Source: Microbacterium sp. zg-Y818 (GTDB lineage Bacteria; Actinomycetota; Actinomycetes; Actinomycetales; Microbacteriaceae). From it: 64,000 nt of DNA. The notes beneath the pieces are model-generated. The model made no database searches. It was not told the DNA's origin and saw nothing but the letters and a program-made list of their open reading frames with translations. The stretch's first letter is position 1. Every line of letters begins with the position of its first letter. Shown here one piece after another: positions 43,187-51,222 of this stretch. The stretch lies in assembly GCF_030246905.1 (NCBI RefSeq), contig NZ_CP126741.1, forward strand, positions 3,162,001 through 3,226,000, read 5' to 3'. Made by a program: the position numbers and the translations under genes.

Positions 43187-43876
43187 ATGGCAAACAATCG
43201 CACCGCCCACCCCGACAGCGCCGCAGCCCGCCCTGTCATCGCAGACCACGACGACGCCGCGAAGGAGTCGCTGATCGGCACCGCAAGGGGCGGCCGCACG
43301 GCGAACGTGTCGTGGGGGTCCATCATCGCCGGGGTGGTGACCTTTCTGGCTGTCACCATCCTGCTCTCGCTCGTCACCGCCGGCATCGGCCTGGGCGGCT
43401 CGGGCATCGGGGCGACCATCTGGAGCGTCATCGCCCTGGTGATCGCTCTTGCCGCGGCCGGTTTCGTCGCCGGCGCGCTGGCCGTGCGCAGCGGACTGCT
43501 GCACGGATTCTTGACCTGGGCGACGTCCCTGGTGGTTGCTCTCGCCCTGACTGTGTGGCTCAGCGCCAGCCTGCTCGGCGGCGTCGTCAGCTCCGCCACC
43601 CAGGCACTGTCCGGGACCGACGTCACCCAGGTCGTCGAGGACGTGCAGAGCAACGTCGACGAAGAAGAAGCGCAGGAGCAGACCGATGAGGCGTTGCAGG
43701 ACGCGCAGCAGACGGCGGAGGATGCCGCCGCGACTGCTCAAGCCGCCTCGTGGTGGGGCTTCGCCGGGCTGCTGCTCGGCGCGGTGATCGCGGCCCTCGG
43801 CGGGATGCTCGGCGTGCGGAGCGTCGTCAAGCGTGCCCCCGACACCACTGCCGTGCAGGTCACCACAACCCGGTGA
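43187..43876 (+). CDS. Membrane protein with coiled-coil loop, unknown function
   Basis: A 229-aa protein with three spans early on (SIIAGVVTFLAVTILLSLVTAG; IGATIWSVIALVIALAAAGFVAGAL; TWATSLVVALALTVWLSASLLGGV), an acidic Gln/Glu/Ala-rich helix likely to be a coiled coil (VEDVQSNVDEEEAQEQTDEAL), and a final span (FAGLLLGAVIAALGGMLG). Function unknown. It precedes the PRC-barrel gene on the same strand with a 70-bp gap and is probably under the TetR operator. Confidence 0.75.
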   Translation: MANNRTAHPDSAAARPVIADHDDAAKESLIGTARGGRTANVSWGSIIAGVVTFLAVTILLSLVTAGIGLGGSGIGATIWSVIALVIALAAAGFVAGALAVRSGLLHGFLTWATSLVVALALTVWLSASLLGGVVSSATQALSGTDVTQVVEDVQSNVDEEEAQEQTDEALQDAQQTAEDAAATAQAASWWGFAGLLLGAVIAALGGMLGVRSVVKRAPDTTAVQVTTTR

Positions 43877-43946
43877 CACGGCTCCCGGTCGCGGGCCCCC
43901 GCGCCGGTCTCAACACGTACGAACAAACGAACGATAGGAAGCAGTC

Positions 43947-44738
43947 ATGATCAGCACAGAAAACATCGGCGGTCTCATGGGAGCAGCGGTGATCGACTCC
44001 GACGGGGAGAAGATCGGCACGCTCGAGCAGATCTACCTCGACACCGACACCGGAGCGCCCACCTGGGCGGCGGTGCGCACCGGTTTCTTCGGCACCTCGG
44101 AGTCCTTCGTGCCCATCGACGACGCCAACCAGGACGGCGAGAACCTCCGGGTGGGCTACGCGAAAGAGTTCGTGAAGAACGCACCGCGCATCGACGCGGA
44201 CGGGGCGCTGGAGCACGCGCAGGAAGATGAACTGTACGTCTACTACGGCAACGGTTCCCGCACCACCAGCGCCGCTGAAGGCACCGGCACCGCCCGGGAT
44301 GACAGTGACGAGGCGGTGGACACGAGCACCGGGTATGACACGTCCGGTCCGACCACCGACGATGCGATGACCCGCTCGGAGGAGCGCCTCCGCGTCGGTA
44401 CCGAGAAGGTTCAAACCGGTCGCGCACGGCTGCGGAAGTACGTCGTCACGGAGGAGAAGACCGTCACCGTCCCCGTGAGCCATGAGGAAGTGCGCCTGGA
44501 ACGCGAACCCATCACCGACGCCAACGTCGCGGATGCCATGGACGGGCCGGCCATCAGCGAGGAAGAGCACGAGGTCGTCCTCACTGAGGAGCGGCCCGTC
44601 ATCGCCAAGGAGACCGTTCCGGTCGAGCGTGTCCGCCTGGGAACGGAAACCGTGACCGAGGAGGAGACGGTCACCGAGCAGGTCCGCAAGGAACAGATCG
44701 ACTACGACGACGGCACGGGCCGCGCCGACCGCGCCTGA
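43947..44738 (+). CDS. PRC-barrel and DUF2382 (YsnF/AvaK) stress protein
   Basis: A 263-aa protein. The N-terminal PRC-barrel is MGAAVIDSDGEKIGTLEQIYLDTDTGAPTWAAV; an acidic disordered linker follows; and the C-terminal DUF2382 domain has LRKYVVTEEKTVTVPVSHEEV and a second repeat VVLTEERPVIAKETVPVERV. Such proteins are general-stress associated but of unknown mechanism. A GATAGGAAGCAGTC ribosome site precedes the ATG. A strong hairpin follows. Confidence 0.9.
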   Translation: MISTENIGGLMGAAVIDSDGEKIGTLEQIYLDTDTGAPTWAAVRTGFFGTSESFVPIDDANQDGENLRVGYAKEFVKNAPRIDADGALEHAQEDELYVYYGNGSRTTSAAEGTGTARDDSDEAVDTSTGYDTSGPTTDDAMTRSEERLRVGTEKVQTGRARLRKYVVTEEKTVTVPVSHEEVRLEREPITDANVADAMDGPAISEEEHEVVLTEERPVIAKETVPVERVRLGTETVTEEETVTEQVRKEQIDYDDGTGRADRA

Positions 44739-44761
44739 CCCCTCAGTCGCGGGCCGCGCGC

Positions 44762-44808
44762 GCAGGGACCGGACCGTCCGGGTACGCCTCGGGTGGTCCG
44801 GTCCCTGC
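44762..44808 (+). terminator. Terminator hairpin after the PRC-barrel/DUF2382 gene
   Basis: GCAGGGACCGGACC (44762-44775) pairs perfectly with 44795-44808 across a 19-nt loop, giving a 14-bp GC-rich stem 24 nt after the stop. A short CTTTCC follows. It sits inside the tail of the degenerate gene that is read in the other direction. Confidence 0.7.
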
Positions 44809-44819
44809 CGCTTTCCGGC

Positions 44820-44871
44820 TCATCACGAACCACGGAAGGATCACGCTACCCATCACGATGACGCGGTCCAT
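44820..44871 (-). pseudogene. Remnant of the alpha/beta hydrolase N-terminus
   Basis: The minus strand encodes MDRVIVMGSVILPWFVM, which matches the first 17 residues of the intact hydrolase (VDRVIVLGSVFLPGFVM) with nucleotide agreement of about 80% by eye over some 50 nt. The match ends abruptly, replaced by unrelated sequence containing the terminator hairpin. It is a leftover of a duplicated copy. Confidence 0.75.
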
Positions 44872-44890
44872 GGCGCTCTTCCCGGGGCTA

Positions 44891-45096
44891 TCACCCGGCG
44901 CTTTCCGCGACCCTGACGACCACATCGTCCCCCGGTGCCCGAGGACGTGCTTCCACATCCGATGCCGTCCCTCGATGTATCGCCGAGAAGTGGTCCTCTG
45001 GCAGCAGATGTGCGTAGGCTCCCGCCACGTCGAGACGTGGAGATCGGCGATCTCCACGGCATCCGACGGCACCGGCATCCGGGTCGTGAAGCTCAT
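44891..45096 (-). pseudogene. Decayed GNAT acetyltransferase remnant
   Basis: Reading on and shifting frame three times restores a typical GNAT N-terminus: DAVEIADLHVSTWRE, then (after a 1-nt loss) AYAHLLPEDHFS, then (shift) YIEGRHRMWKHVL, then (shift) DDVVVRVAESAG followed by TGA. Acyl-CoA binding and all later parts are missing. An ORF can be drawn straight through (117 codons), but it joins these out-of-frame pieces to the hydrolase remnant and is not a gene. Confidence 0.82.
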
Positions 45097-45145
45097 TCGC
45101 TCATGGTGGCAGGGACATCACCGCCGGCGTGCGGTGGGGACAGAA

Positions 45146-45547
45146 TCAGATGCGCGCGCGCCTGTAGGTGTCGCTGGAGTAGCTGATGACGAAATATCCG
45201 ATCAGGGACAACAGCCAGAGGAGGAACACCGAGAAGACCGCGCCGTGCCCGAACGCGCGCCCGAGCCGCAGCGCCACGATGATGGCGAGGACGACGTTTG
45301 CGATGGGGACGAGATACAGCAGCGTCCACCATGCGGACAGTCCGGCGGCTCGCACGATGAAGAACGCCGCGACCACCGGGATCAGCGCCGTCCACCCGGG
45401 CTGACCTGCCTTGTTCAGGAAAGGCCACACCGCGGCGACGAACAGCACGTAGCCGACGAAACCCCCCACTCCACCGAAGACGACCCCGGACTCATCGCGG
45501 GATGAGATCTCAGCGACGACCGGAAGAAGCTGCGACAGGATGTGCAT
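45146..45547 (-). CDS. DUF5684 membrane protein
   Basis: A 133-aa protein with four hydrophobic segments: FGGVGGFVGYVLFVAAVWPFL, then LNKAGQPGWTALIPVVAAFFIV (the DUF5684 motif around GQPGW), ALIPV, AWWTLLYLVPIANVVLAIIVA and VFSVFLLWLLSLIGYFVI. Function unknown; common in actinobacteria. A TAGACT hexamer ends 6 nt before the ATG. Confidence 0.78.
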   Translation of the reverse strand: MHILSQLLPVVAEISSRDESGVVFGGVGGFVGYVLFVAAVWPFLNKAGQPGWTALIPVVAAFFIVRAAGLSAWWTLLYLVPIANVVLAIIVALRLGRAFGHGAVFSVFLLWLLSLIGYFVISYSSDTYRRARI

Positions 45548-45553
45548 GGCGTG

Positions 45554-45559
45554 AGTCTA
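45554..45559 (-). promoter_or_regulatory. Candidate -10 of the DUF5684 gene (leaderless)
   Basis: TAGACT on the minus strand, 6 nt before the ATG, no Shine-Dalgarno. Same geometry as at other leaderless candidates. Confidence 0.45.
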
Positions 45560-45622
45560 GGTTGCCGCCACACGGGATGCGGGCTCAATCTCCGTCGCAG
45601 CGCTTGGCCGCGGCTGTCCCGC

Positions 45623-46165
45623 TCAGAGACGCGGATGGTGCAATGCCGTCTGGATCACGCGGATGTGCGCGCCAAGGGCTCCAGACGCGAGGAGCCCTGA
45701 CCCGAGAGGCCCGGAGGGGTCCTCACCCAGTAACGGCAACGATCGGAGCGCAGCTCTGACCGGGTCACTCATCTGAGCGAGTTGCCAGGCGATCTCATCG
45801 GTGGCGGCAGTCGCGTTGCCCTGTTCCGCCAGCTGCCTGGCTTTCGCGGCGTACGCGGCCGCGCCGAGAGCGTGGGCGCCCATGTGTGCAACCCCCGCGG
45901 CCTGGCCGGCAGCCCAAGCCGCAGCCTTCGCGGCTGGTGAGGTCACGGCCTGTGACGCCCGACCTGCCACGAAGCGTCTGCGTATCTCGCCCCCGGCATC
46001 GAGCGTGCCTGCCGCGAACGCACGCGCTCGAGTGATGCCGTCGCGAGGACGGTCGTCGCCTGGCGCTTCTGACTCGAAGAGGGAAAGAACTCGCTCGGCA
46101 CAGTCTGCTGCCCACCCCGCGGTGACCCGGCGATCGGATACGCTCAACGACTGCGGAGAAGCCAT
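45623..46165 (-). CDS. Imm5-like putative immunity protein
   Basis: A 180-aa helical protein. LSVSDRRVTAGWAADCAERVLSLFE, then DDRPRDGITRARAFAAGTLD, and Ala-rich helices with AAGQAAGVAHMGAHALGAAAYAAKA match the Imm5-like immunity domain named from polymorphic toxin loci. No toxin gene is adjacent, so it is an orphan here, either guarding against neighbours' toxins or used for another purpose. ATG at 46165 follows AAAGG. It lies between the DUF5684 gene and dnaB, all on the minus strand. Confidence 0.65.
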   Translation of the reverse strand: MASPQSLSVSDRRVTAGWAADCAERVLSLFESEAPGDDRPRDGITRARAFAAGTLDAGGEIRRRFVAGRASQAVTSPAAKAAAWAAGQAAGVAHMGAHALGAAAYAAKARQLAEQGNATAATDEIAWQLAQMSDPVRAALRSLPLLGEDPSGPLGSGLLASGALGAHIRVIQTALHHPRL

Positions 46166-46257
46166 ACCGGTACCTTTGCACGATCTTGTCGCATACGGAG
46201 GGCTACGGCCGCACCGACGCAACGGACAACTCCGCGCGGAACCTGAAGCGGCCTCCG

Positions 46258-47619
46258 CTACACCGGCGCCATGTCGGTGAACCGCGAGAAATGACCCTGG
46301 AAAGCGATCTCGATGGTCGCGGTCGGGCCGTTACGGTGCTTCGCGACGATGAGGTCGGCCTCGCCGGGGCGGGTGTCCTTGTCGTACACCGAGTCGCGGT
46401 GCAGCAGCATGACCATGTCGGCATCCTGCTCGATCGAGCCGGACTCTCGCAGGTCGCTGACCTGCGGACGCTTGTCGGTGCGCTGCTCAGATCCACGGTT
46501 CAGCTGCGACAGTGCGATGACGGGCACCTGAAGCTCTTTCGCGAGCAGCTTCAGCGCACGCGAGAACTCGCTGACCTCCTGCTGACGCGACTCGACCTTC
46601 TTGCCGCTGGTCATCAGCTGCAAGTAGTCGATGATCACCATGCGCAGCCCCACCCGCTGCTTGAGTCGACGGCACTTGGCGCGGATCTCGACGAGCGTCA
46701 TGTTGGGGCTGTCGTCGATGTAGAGCGGGGCGTCGTTGATGCGGCCGCGTGTCGCGGCGATGGTGGTCCAGTCGCGCGAATCCAACGTGCCCTTGCGCAT
46801 GTTCTGCAGCGGCACCGCGCCCTCGGCGCTCATGAGGCGCATGGCGATCTCGCTGCGTCCCATTTCCAGTGAGAAGAAGATCGTCGGCATGTTGTGCTTG
46901 ATGGCCGCGGCGCGCGCGAAATCGAGCGCGAGCGTGGACTTTCCCATGGCGGGTCGGGCGGCCACGACGATCATCTGACCGCCGTGCAGGCCGTTGGTCA
47001 GCTCGTCGAGCTGGGCGAACCCGGTCGGGATGCCGGTCATCGAGCCGTCCCGACCGCGCGCTGCCTCGATCTCATCGATCGCGGAGGTGACGGCGATCTC
47101 GAGCGGAACGTAATCCTCCGCGGCCTCGGCACCGGTGACCGAGTAGATCTCGGCCTGCGCGTTGTTGACGAGTTCCACGGCCTCGCCCTGGCCGGAGTAC
47201 CCCATCTGCACGATGCGGGTGCCGGCCTGCACGAGGCGGCGCAGCAGCGCCCGCTCGGAGACGATCGTGGCGTAGTAGCCGGCGTTGGCTGCGGTCGGCA
47301 CGATCGAGGTGAGCGAGTGCAGGTAATCGGCACCGCCGGCGCGCTGCAGCTCGCCCGTCTTGATCAGCTCGTCGGTCACTGCAACGACGTCTGTCGGCTC
47401 GCCGTGCGAATACAGGCTGAGGATCGCCTCGAAGATCAGCTCGTGCTTGGGCACATAAAAGTCGGCCCCGCGCAGCGTCTCGATGACGTCGGCGACGGCG
47501 TCCTTCGACAACAGCATGCCGCCCAGCGCGCTCTGCTCCGCGAGGACGTCATGCGGCGGCGTGCGCTCGTGCTCACGGCGTCCGCCGAGCCGTTCGTCGG
47601 AGATGTCAGCGATGGACAC
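46258..47619 (-). CDS. dnaB: Replicative DNA helicase DnaB
   Basis: A 453-aa hexameric helicase: N-terminal domain PHDVLAEQSALGGMLLSKDA, RecA-like core with GLHGGQMIVVAARPAMGKSTLALDFA (Walker A), LRMVIIDYLQLM (Walker B) and DLRESGSIEQDADMV. It unwinds DNA ahead of the fork. The sequence is uninterrupted: no intein at the P-loop or elsewhere, unlike mycobacterial DnaB. GTG start 10 nt after GGAGGT. It is separated from rplI by a terminator and 439 bp holding DnaA-box-like sequences. Confidence 0.96.
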   Translation of the reverse strand: MSIADISDERLGGRREHERTPPHDVLAEQSALGGMLLSKDAVADVIETLRGADFYVPKHELIFEAILSLYSHGEPTDVVAVTDELIKTGELQRAGGADYLHSLTSIVPTAANAGYYATIVSERALLRRLVQAGTRIVQMGYSGQGEAVELVNNAQAEIYSVTGAEAAEDYVPLEIAVTSAIDEIEAARGRDGSMTGIPTGFAQLDELTNGLHGGQMIVVAARPAMGKSTLALDFARAAAIKHNMPTIFFSLEMGRSEIAMRLMSAEGAVPLQNMRKGTLDSRDWTTIAATRGRINDAPLYIDDSPNMTLVEIRAKCRRLKQRVGLRMVIIDYLQLMTSGKKVESRQQEVSEFSRALKLLAKELQVPVIALSQLNRGSEQRTDKRPQVSDLRESGSIEQDADMVMLLHRDSVYDKDTRPGEADLIVAKHRNGPTATIEIAFQGHFSRFTDMAPV

Positions 47620-47668
47620 GCAGCCGTACCTCCGTCATTTTCGGGTGTCGTCGGGGTGGGACACATTC

Positions 47669-47697
47669 ACGCTATGCACGGCCACCGACACTCGCAA
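47669..47697 (-). promoter_or_regulatory. Candidate dnaB promoter
   Basis: Minus strand TTGCGA (47692-47697), exact 17-nt spacer, TAGCGT (47669-47674). The perfect DnaA box at 47705-47713 starts only 8 bp upstream of the -35, a position suited to direct regulation. Confidence 0.55.
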
Positions 47698-47704
47698 CCA
47701 AGCC

Positions 47705-47943
47705 TGTGGATAACTATGTGGAAAGTCTGCGTGAAACGCCGCCAACCCTGTGTACAACCCCTGTGGAAAACGCCCGGGATACAGGAATCGAGCAAACGTG
47801 ATTTCTCGATTGACCTGGGATTTATTTGTTCACAACCTGTGGATGGGATTGTGGTTGAAGTACGCGTTGAAGGTTGGGGACGGCGTACCACGTTATACAC
47901 AGCCGCACACCCTCGGCCCGCATCGGATGCCGCCTGTGGAAAG
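47705..47943. promoter_or_regulatory. Cluster of eight DnaA-box-like sequences upstream of dnaB
   Basis: Consensus TTATCCACA. Complementary-strand boxes: 47705-47713 (TTATCCACA, perfect), 47717-47725 (CTTTCCACA), 47749-47757 (TTGTACACA), 47762-47770 (TTTTCCACA), 47838-47846 (CCATCCACA), 47935-47943 (CTTTCCACA). Plus-strand boxes: 47826-47834 (TTGTTCACA) and 47893-47901 (TTATACACA). An AT-rich stretch lies at about 47800-47835. Together with the dnaB promoter and the rplI terminator this accounts for the whole 47620-48058 intergenic region; I see no gene in it. Confidence 0.75.
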
Positions 47944-47980
47944 GCTCCCACGGGGGCGCGTCGGGCCCCCAGCGAGCCCG

Positions 47981-48025
47981 AAAACGACGGATGCCGTGAA
48001 CCCGGTGAGGGTCCACGGCATCCGT
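47981..48025 (-). terminator. Intrinsic terminator of the rpsF-ssb-rpsR-rplI operon
   Basis: On the minus strand CACGGCATCCGT's partner arms form a perfect 12-bp stem (47987-47998 with 48014-48025) and a 15-nt loop; in the direction of rplI transcription the stem is followed by CG then TTTT (47981-47984). It lies 34 nt beyond the rplI stop. Confidence 0.85.
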
Positions 48026-48058
48026 GTCGTTCTGTCGCCCCGAGGGACGACGCGCCGC

Positions 48059-48511
48059 TTACTTGGCGGCGACCACCTGCAGCGTGATCACGGCGGTGAG
48101 GTCGTCACGCAGGCGAACGGTCGCCTCGTGCTCGCCCACGGACTTGATCGCCGAGGTGATGTGGATCTTGCGCTTGTCGAGCTCGCCGAGCCCGGCAGCC
48201 TTGACCGCGTCAGCGACGTCACCGGTCTTGACCGAACCGAACAGACGACCCTCGTTGCCGGCCTTGACGGCCAGACGAACCTTGGTCGACTCGAGCGAGT
48301 TCTTCAGGGCCACGGCTTCTTCGTGGTCGTGGATCGCGCGCGACTCGCGGGCAGCGCGAATCGACGCCACCTGCTTCTCGCCACCGCGCGACCACAGCAC
48401 TGCGAAGCCCTGGGGGATGAGGTAGTTGCGGGCGAACCCGTTCTTGACCTCGATCACGTCGCCGGCGCTTCCGAGCCCGGCGACCTCATTCGTGAGAATC
48501 AGCTTTGCCAT
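48059..48511 (-). CDS. rplI: Ribosomal protein bL9
   Basis: A 150-aa L9: N-terminal domain [37 protein letters not shown], the long connecting helix and the C-terminal RNA-binding domain ending [13 protein letters not shown]. It binds 23S rRNA domain V and helps keep the reading frame. Last gene of the four-gene operon. Confidence 0.97.
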   Translation of the reverse strand: MAKLILTNEVAGLGSAGDVIEVKNGFARNYLIPQGFAVLWSRGGEKQVASIRAARESRAIHDHEEAVALKNSLESTKVRLAVKAGNEGRLFGSVKTGDVADAVKAAGLGELDKRKIHITSAIKSVGEHEATVRLRDDLTAVITLQVVAAK

Positions 48512-48522
48512 GTCCGGACCCC

Positions 48523-48777
48523 TTAACGGCCAGCGCCGGCGTAGGGCAGGAGCGCCATTTCGCGGGCGTTCTTGATCGCCTTGGCGATCAGACGCTGCTC
48601 CTGCACCGAGACACCGGTGATACGACGGGCGCGGATCTTTCCACGCTCCGAGATGAACTTACGAAGAGTGGCGACGTCCTTGTAATCAATGACGCCGACA
48701 CGGATCGCCTTCGCGGGAGCGGCGTTCTTCGCGCCCTTCCGCGGCTTGCGGCGGTCGCCGCTCGACTTTCCAGCCAT
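48523..48777 (-). CDS. rpsR: Ribosomal protein bS18
   Basis: An 84-aa S18 with [26 protein letters not shown] and the C-terminal [19 protein letters not shown]. It forms a heterodimer with S6 on the small subunit. No Cys ligands, so this is the zinc-free type. Positioned between ssb and rplI. Confidence 0.97.
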   Translation of the reverse strand: MAGKSSGDRRKPRKGAKNAAPAKAIRVGVIDYKDVATLRKFISERGKIRARRITGVSVQEQRLIAKAIKNAREMALLPYAGAGR

Positions 48778-48814
48778 GGTTTTTCCTTAGAGAGAGTTGG
48801 TTTGATCCGAGGGA

Positions 48815-49336
48815 TCAGAACGGAGTGTCGTCGCCGTAGGCGCCGGGGGCGCTCCACGCGTCGGGAGCGGCCGAACCGGGAGTGGCCCACGGCTCGTCGG
48901 CGACCTGCGGGCGGGACTGCTGTCCGCCACCGCCGGCGCCGCCGGCGCCGTTTCCGCCGCCACCACCACTGCTGCTGGTACGCGTGACCTGTGCGGTTGC
49001 GTAACGCAGCGACGGGCCGATCTCATCGACCTCGAGCTCGATGGAGACGCGGTTCTGCCCCTCGCGGTCCTGGTAGGACCGCTGCTTCAGGCGACCACTG
49101 GCGATGACCCGCATGCCCTTGGTGAGCGAACCGGCCACGTGCTCGGCGAAGTCGCGCCACACGCTCGCGCGGAGGAACAGCGCTTCGCCGTCCTTCCACT
49201 CGTTCGCCTGACGGTCGAAACTGCGCGGCGTCGACGCGATCGTGAAGTTCGCGACGGGCAGTCCGCTCTGCGTGTAACGCAGCTCGGGGTCTGCCGTGAG
49301 GTTTCCCACAACGGTGATGACGGTCTCGCCAGCCAT
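48815..49336 (-). CDS. ssb: Single-stranded DNA-binding protein
   Basis: A 173-aa SSB: OB-fold with [47 protein letters not shown] and [16 protein letters not shown], then a Gly/Ser/Pro-rich flexible tail (from about residue 120) ending in the acidic protein-interaction tip DDTPF. It coats single-stranded DNA at the fork. Confidence 0.96.
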   Translation of the reverse strand: MAGETVITVVGNLTADPELRYTQSGLPVANFTIASTPRSFDRQANEWKDGEALFLRASVWRDFAEHVAGSLTKGMRVIASGRLKQRSYQDREGQNRVSIELEVDEIGPSLRYATAQVTRTSSSGGGGGNGAGGAGGGGQQSRPQVADEPWATPGSAAPDAWSAPGAYGDDTPF

Positions 49337-49341
49337 CGTCG

Positions 49342-49725
49342 TTACGCCTTCGCAGCCTTCGCGGGCGCGGCAGCCTTGCGGGCAGCCTTCGCCTCGGAAC
49401 GCTCCTTCTCGGCGGCGACCATGGCCATCGCCTCTTCAGCGCGGAGGATCTTGGTGCGCATGATCTGCTCGTTCAGCTTCAGCTGACGGTCGAGCTCCTG
49501 CGCAGACTCGCTGCTCGCGGTGAAGTTGACGACGGCGTAGACGCCCTCGGTCTTCTTCTGGATCTCGTATGCGAGACGGCGGCGACCCCAGATGTCGACG
49601 TTGTCGATCGTGCCACCATCATTGGTGATGACCTTGAGGAACTTCTCAAGGTTGGTGGCGACGAGGCGCTCGTCGATCTCGGGGTTGAGGATCACCATCA
49701 GTTCGTACTGGTGGATGTGCGTCAC
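49342..49725 (-). CDS. rpsF: Ribosomal protein bS6
   Basis: A 127-aa S6: [58 protein letters not shown], and an Ala/Lys-rich C-terminal tail ([16 protein letters not shown]). GTG start behind GGAGGTGG. First gene of the operon; the hairpins in its leader may bind the S6-S18 pair. Confidence 0.97.
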   Translation of the reverse strand: MTHIHQYELMVILNPEIDERLVATNLEKFLKVITNDGGTIDNVDIWGRRRLAYEIQKKTEGVYAVVNFTASSESAQELDRQLKLNEQIMRTKILRAEEAMAMVAAEKERSEAKAARKAAAPAKAAKA

Positions 49726-49755
49726 TTACCCACCTCCTTCGGACTAGAACGGCTC

Positions 49756-49826
49756 CCGGGCATTTCCCGGAAGCAGGAGGGTGTGTGCACTGCCCGTTCG
49801 CACGCGCCGAGTGGCGCGGTGAACGG
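49756..49826 (-). promoter_or_regulatory. rpsF leader hairpins, possible S6:S18 autoregulatory site
   Basis: The rpsF leader contains a two-part hairpin: 6-bp stem (49821-49826 with 49794-49799) and an inner 5-bp stem (49813-49817 with 49804-49808), separated by an internal loop that includes ACC, before a 4-nt loop. A second small stem CCGGG-N5-CCCGG lies at 49756-49770. Known S6:S18 leader motifs are hairpins with an unpaired CCG element. The fit here is only partial. Confidence 0.4.
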
Positions 49827-49837
49827 ACAACCTCGAC

Positions 49838-49843
49838 AGTCTA
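49838..49843 (-). promoter_or_regulatory. Candidate -10 of the rpsF operon
   Basis: TAGACT on the minus strand, giving a leader of roughly 105 nt that contains the hairpins. No good -35 was seen. Confidence 0.4.
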
Positions 49844-50010
49844 ACGGATGCCACCCCACGCGTGCGACCGCGCGATGCGTGGGTGCTCCGCGCGGCATCC
49901 TCCCCCGGCATTCGATAGCGTGAGCGCGTGCAGGGGGACCAGTCGATGTCGACGCGCGCCGTCCGTGCGTCGTTGGACACCCGGCCGCACCACCTGGGGG
50001 AGATACTGCG

Positions 50011-51222
50011 ATGACGACACCTGCGGCATCCGTTCCGTTCGACACGCGCGCGCTGACCGAGCCGGTCGATCGCGCCGCGATCAAGGCCCACAAGCAGCAT
50101 CTGGTGGCCTCGGGACGCGCACCGTACGACGTGGGACTGCCGATCACGGTGATCATCCTCATCGTGGTGGGCGTGATCATGATGACCGGGTTCGGGAGCC
50201 TCGGCGCGGTCTTCTTCAGCATCGCCTCCTCGACGGGAGGGGGGTTCGGGCTGCTCGCTCTGCTCCCGCTGCTGCTCGTGGGAACCGTCTTCACGATTGT
50301 GATCGTCGTCATCGTGCGGTCGTGGCGTGGAAGTGGGGAACGCCGGTATCGGCTCGACCGGTTCGCGGCATCCAACGGACTCACGTTCTACCCCGAAGCG
50401 AAGGACCCGCCGCTGCCAGGTCTGATCTTCCATCAGGGGTCCGCCCGCACCGCGTCCGAGATCTTGCGGGGCGGGCAGCCGCGGTGGGTCGAGTTCGCCA
50501 ACTACCGCTACACGACCGGGTCCGGCAAGAACAGAACCACGCACAAGTGGGGCTACATCGCGATCAGGCTGAACACACCGTTGCCGCACATCGTGCTGGA
50601 TGCCGTGGGCAACAACGGCCTGCTGGGCTCGAACCTGCCGGCGGCGTTCGACAAGGAGCAGCGACTCAGCCTCGAGGGCGACTTCGACCGCTACTTCACG
50701 CTCTACTGCCCCGCCGGCTACGAGCGGGACGCTCTATACCTGTTCACGCCCGACATCATGGCCCGCTTCATCGACAACGCCGCGGCCCTCGACGTCGAGA
50801 TCGTCGACGACTGGCTGTTCCTCTATGCCCGGCGCGACTTCTCCACCCTGGACCCGCGCATGTGGGCCTGGCTGTTCTCCGTGGTGGGGGCCATGCTCGA
50901 CAAGCTCGCGCAGTGGGAGCGGTGGCGCGACGAGCGGCTGGTCCAGCCCGAGCAGCACGCGCACGCGCTCGCGCCCGCTCAGGCGGGGCACGCGGCCGCT
51001 CAGGCGGAGCACGCTCTCGCCGGGGGCGCCCAGACGCTTCCGTTCACCCCACCGACCGAGTCGCTGCGCCCGCCGCTCGGCGTCGCGCAGCAGGGACAGC
51101 GCCTGCGGCGGCGCGTGCCGTGGGCGACCATCATCGCCGTCGGGCTGTTCGGCTTGCTGTGGCTCGGGATGCAGCTGTTCATGCAGACCGGGATGTTCGG
51201 CATGCTCGGCGGGATGCGGTGA
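50011..51222 (+). CDS. Membrane protein of unknown function, first of a tandem paralog pair
   Basis: A 403-aa protein: two N-terminal membrane spans (ITVIILIVVGVIMMTGFG; LLALLPLLLVGTVFTIVIVVIVRSW), a conserved soluble domain of about 230 residues (RRYRLDRFAASNGL, RWVEFANYRYTTGSGKNRT, LPHIVLDAVGNNG, RLSLEGDFDRYFTLYCP, ERDALYLFTPDIMARFIDNA), an Ala/His-rich linker with repeated HA pairs, and a C-terminal span. I do not recognise a family. GGGGGAGA precedes the ATG. It ends in a GTGA overlap with its paralog. Confidence 0.75.
   Translation: MTTPAASVPFDTRALTEPVDRAAIKAHKQHLVASGRAPYDVGLPITVIILIVVGVIMMTGFGSLGAVFFSIASSTGGGFGLLALLPLLLVGTVFTIVIVVIVRSWRGSGERRYRLDRFAASNGLTFYPEAKDPPLPGLIFHQGSARTASEILRGGQPRWVEFANYRYTTGSGKNRTTHKWGYIAIRLNTPLPHIVLDAVGNNGLLGSNLPAAFDKEQRLSLEGDFDRYFTLYCPAGYERDALYLFTPDIMARFIDNAAALDVEIVDDWLFLYARRDFSTLDPRMWAWLFSVVGAMLDKLAQWERWRDERLVQPEQHAHALAPAQAGHAAAQAEHALAGGAQTLPFTPPTESLRPPLGVAQQGQRLRRRVPWATIIAVGLFGLLWLGMQLFMQTGMFGMLGGMR

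Noticed and set aside
44743..45096. 117-codon ORF as a real gene
   Set aside because: It strings together out-of-frame GNAT pieces, a hydrolase remnant and a terminator hairpin.
46258..47619. Intein in dnaB
   Set aside because: The Walker A region and all later motifs are continuous and the length is that of an intein-free DnaB.
47705..47943. Primary chromosomal origin
   Set aside because: dnaA, dnaN, rpmH and the par genes are not next to it, and conserved gene order places oriC beyond trxB; kept as a finding with other explanations.
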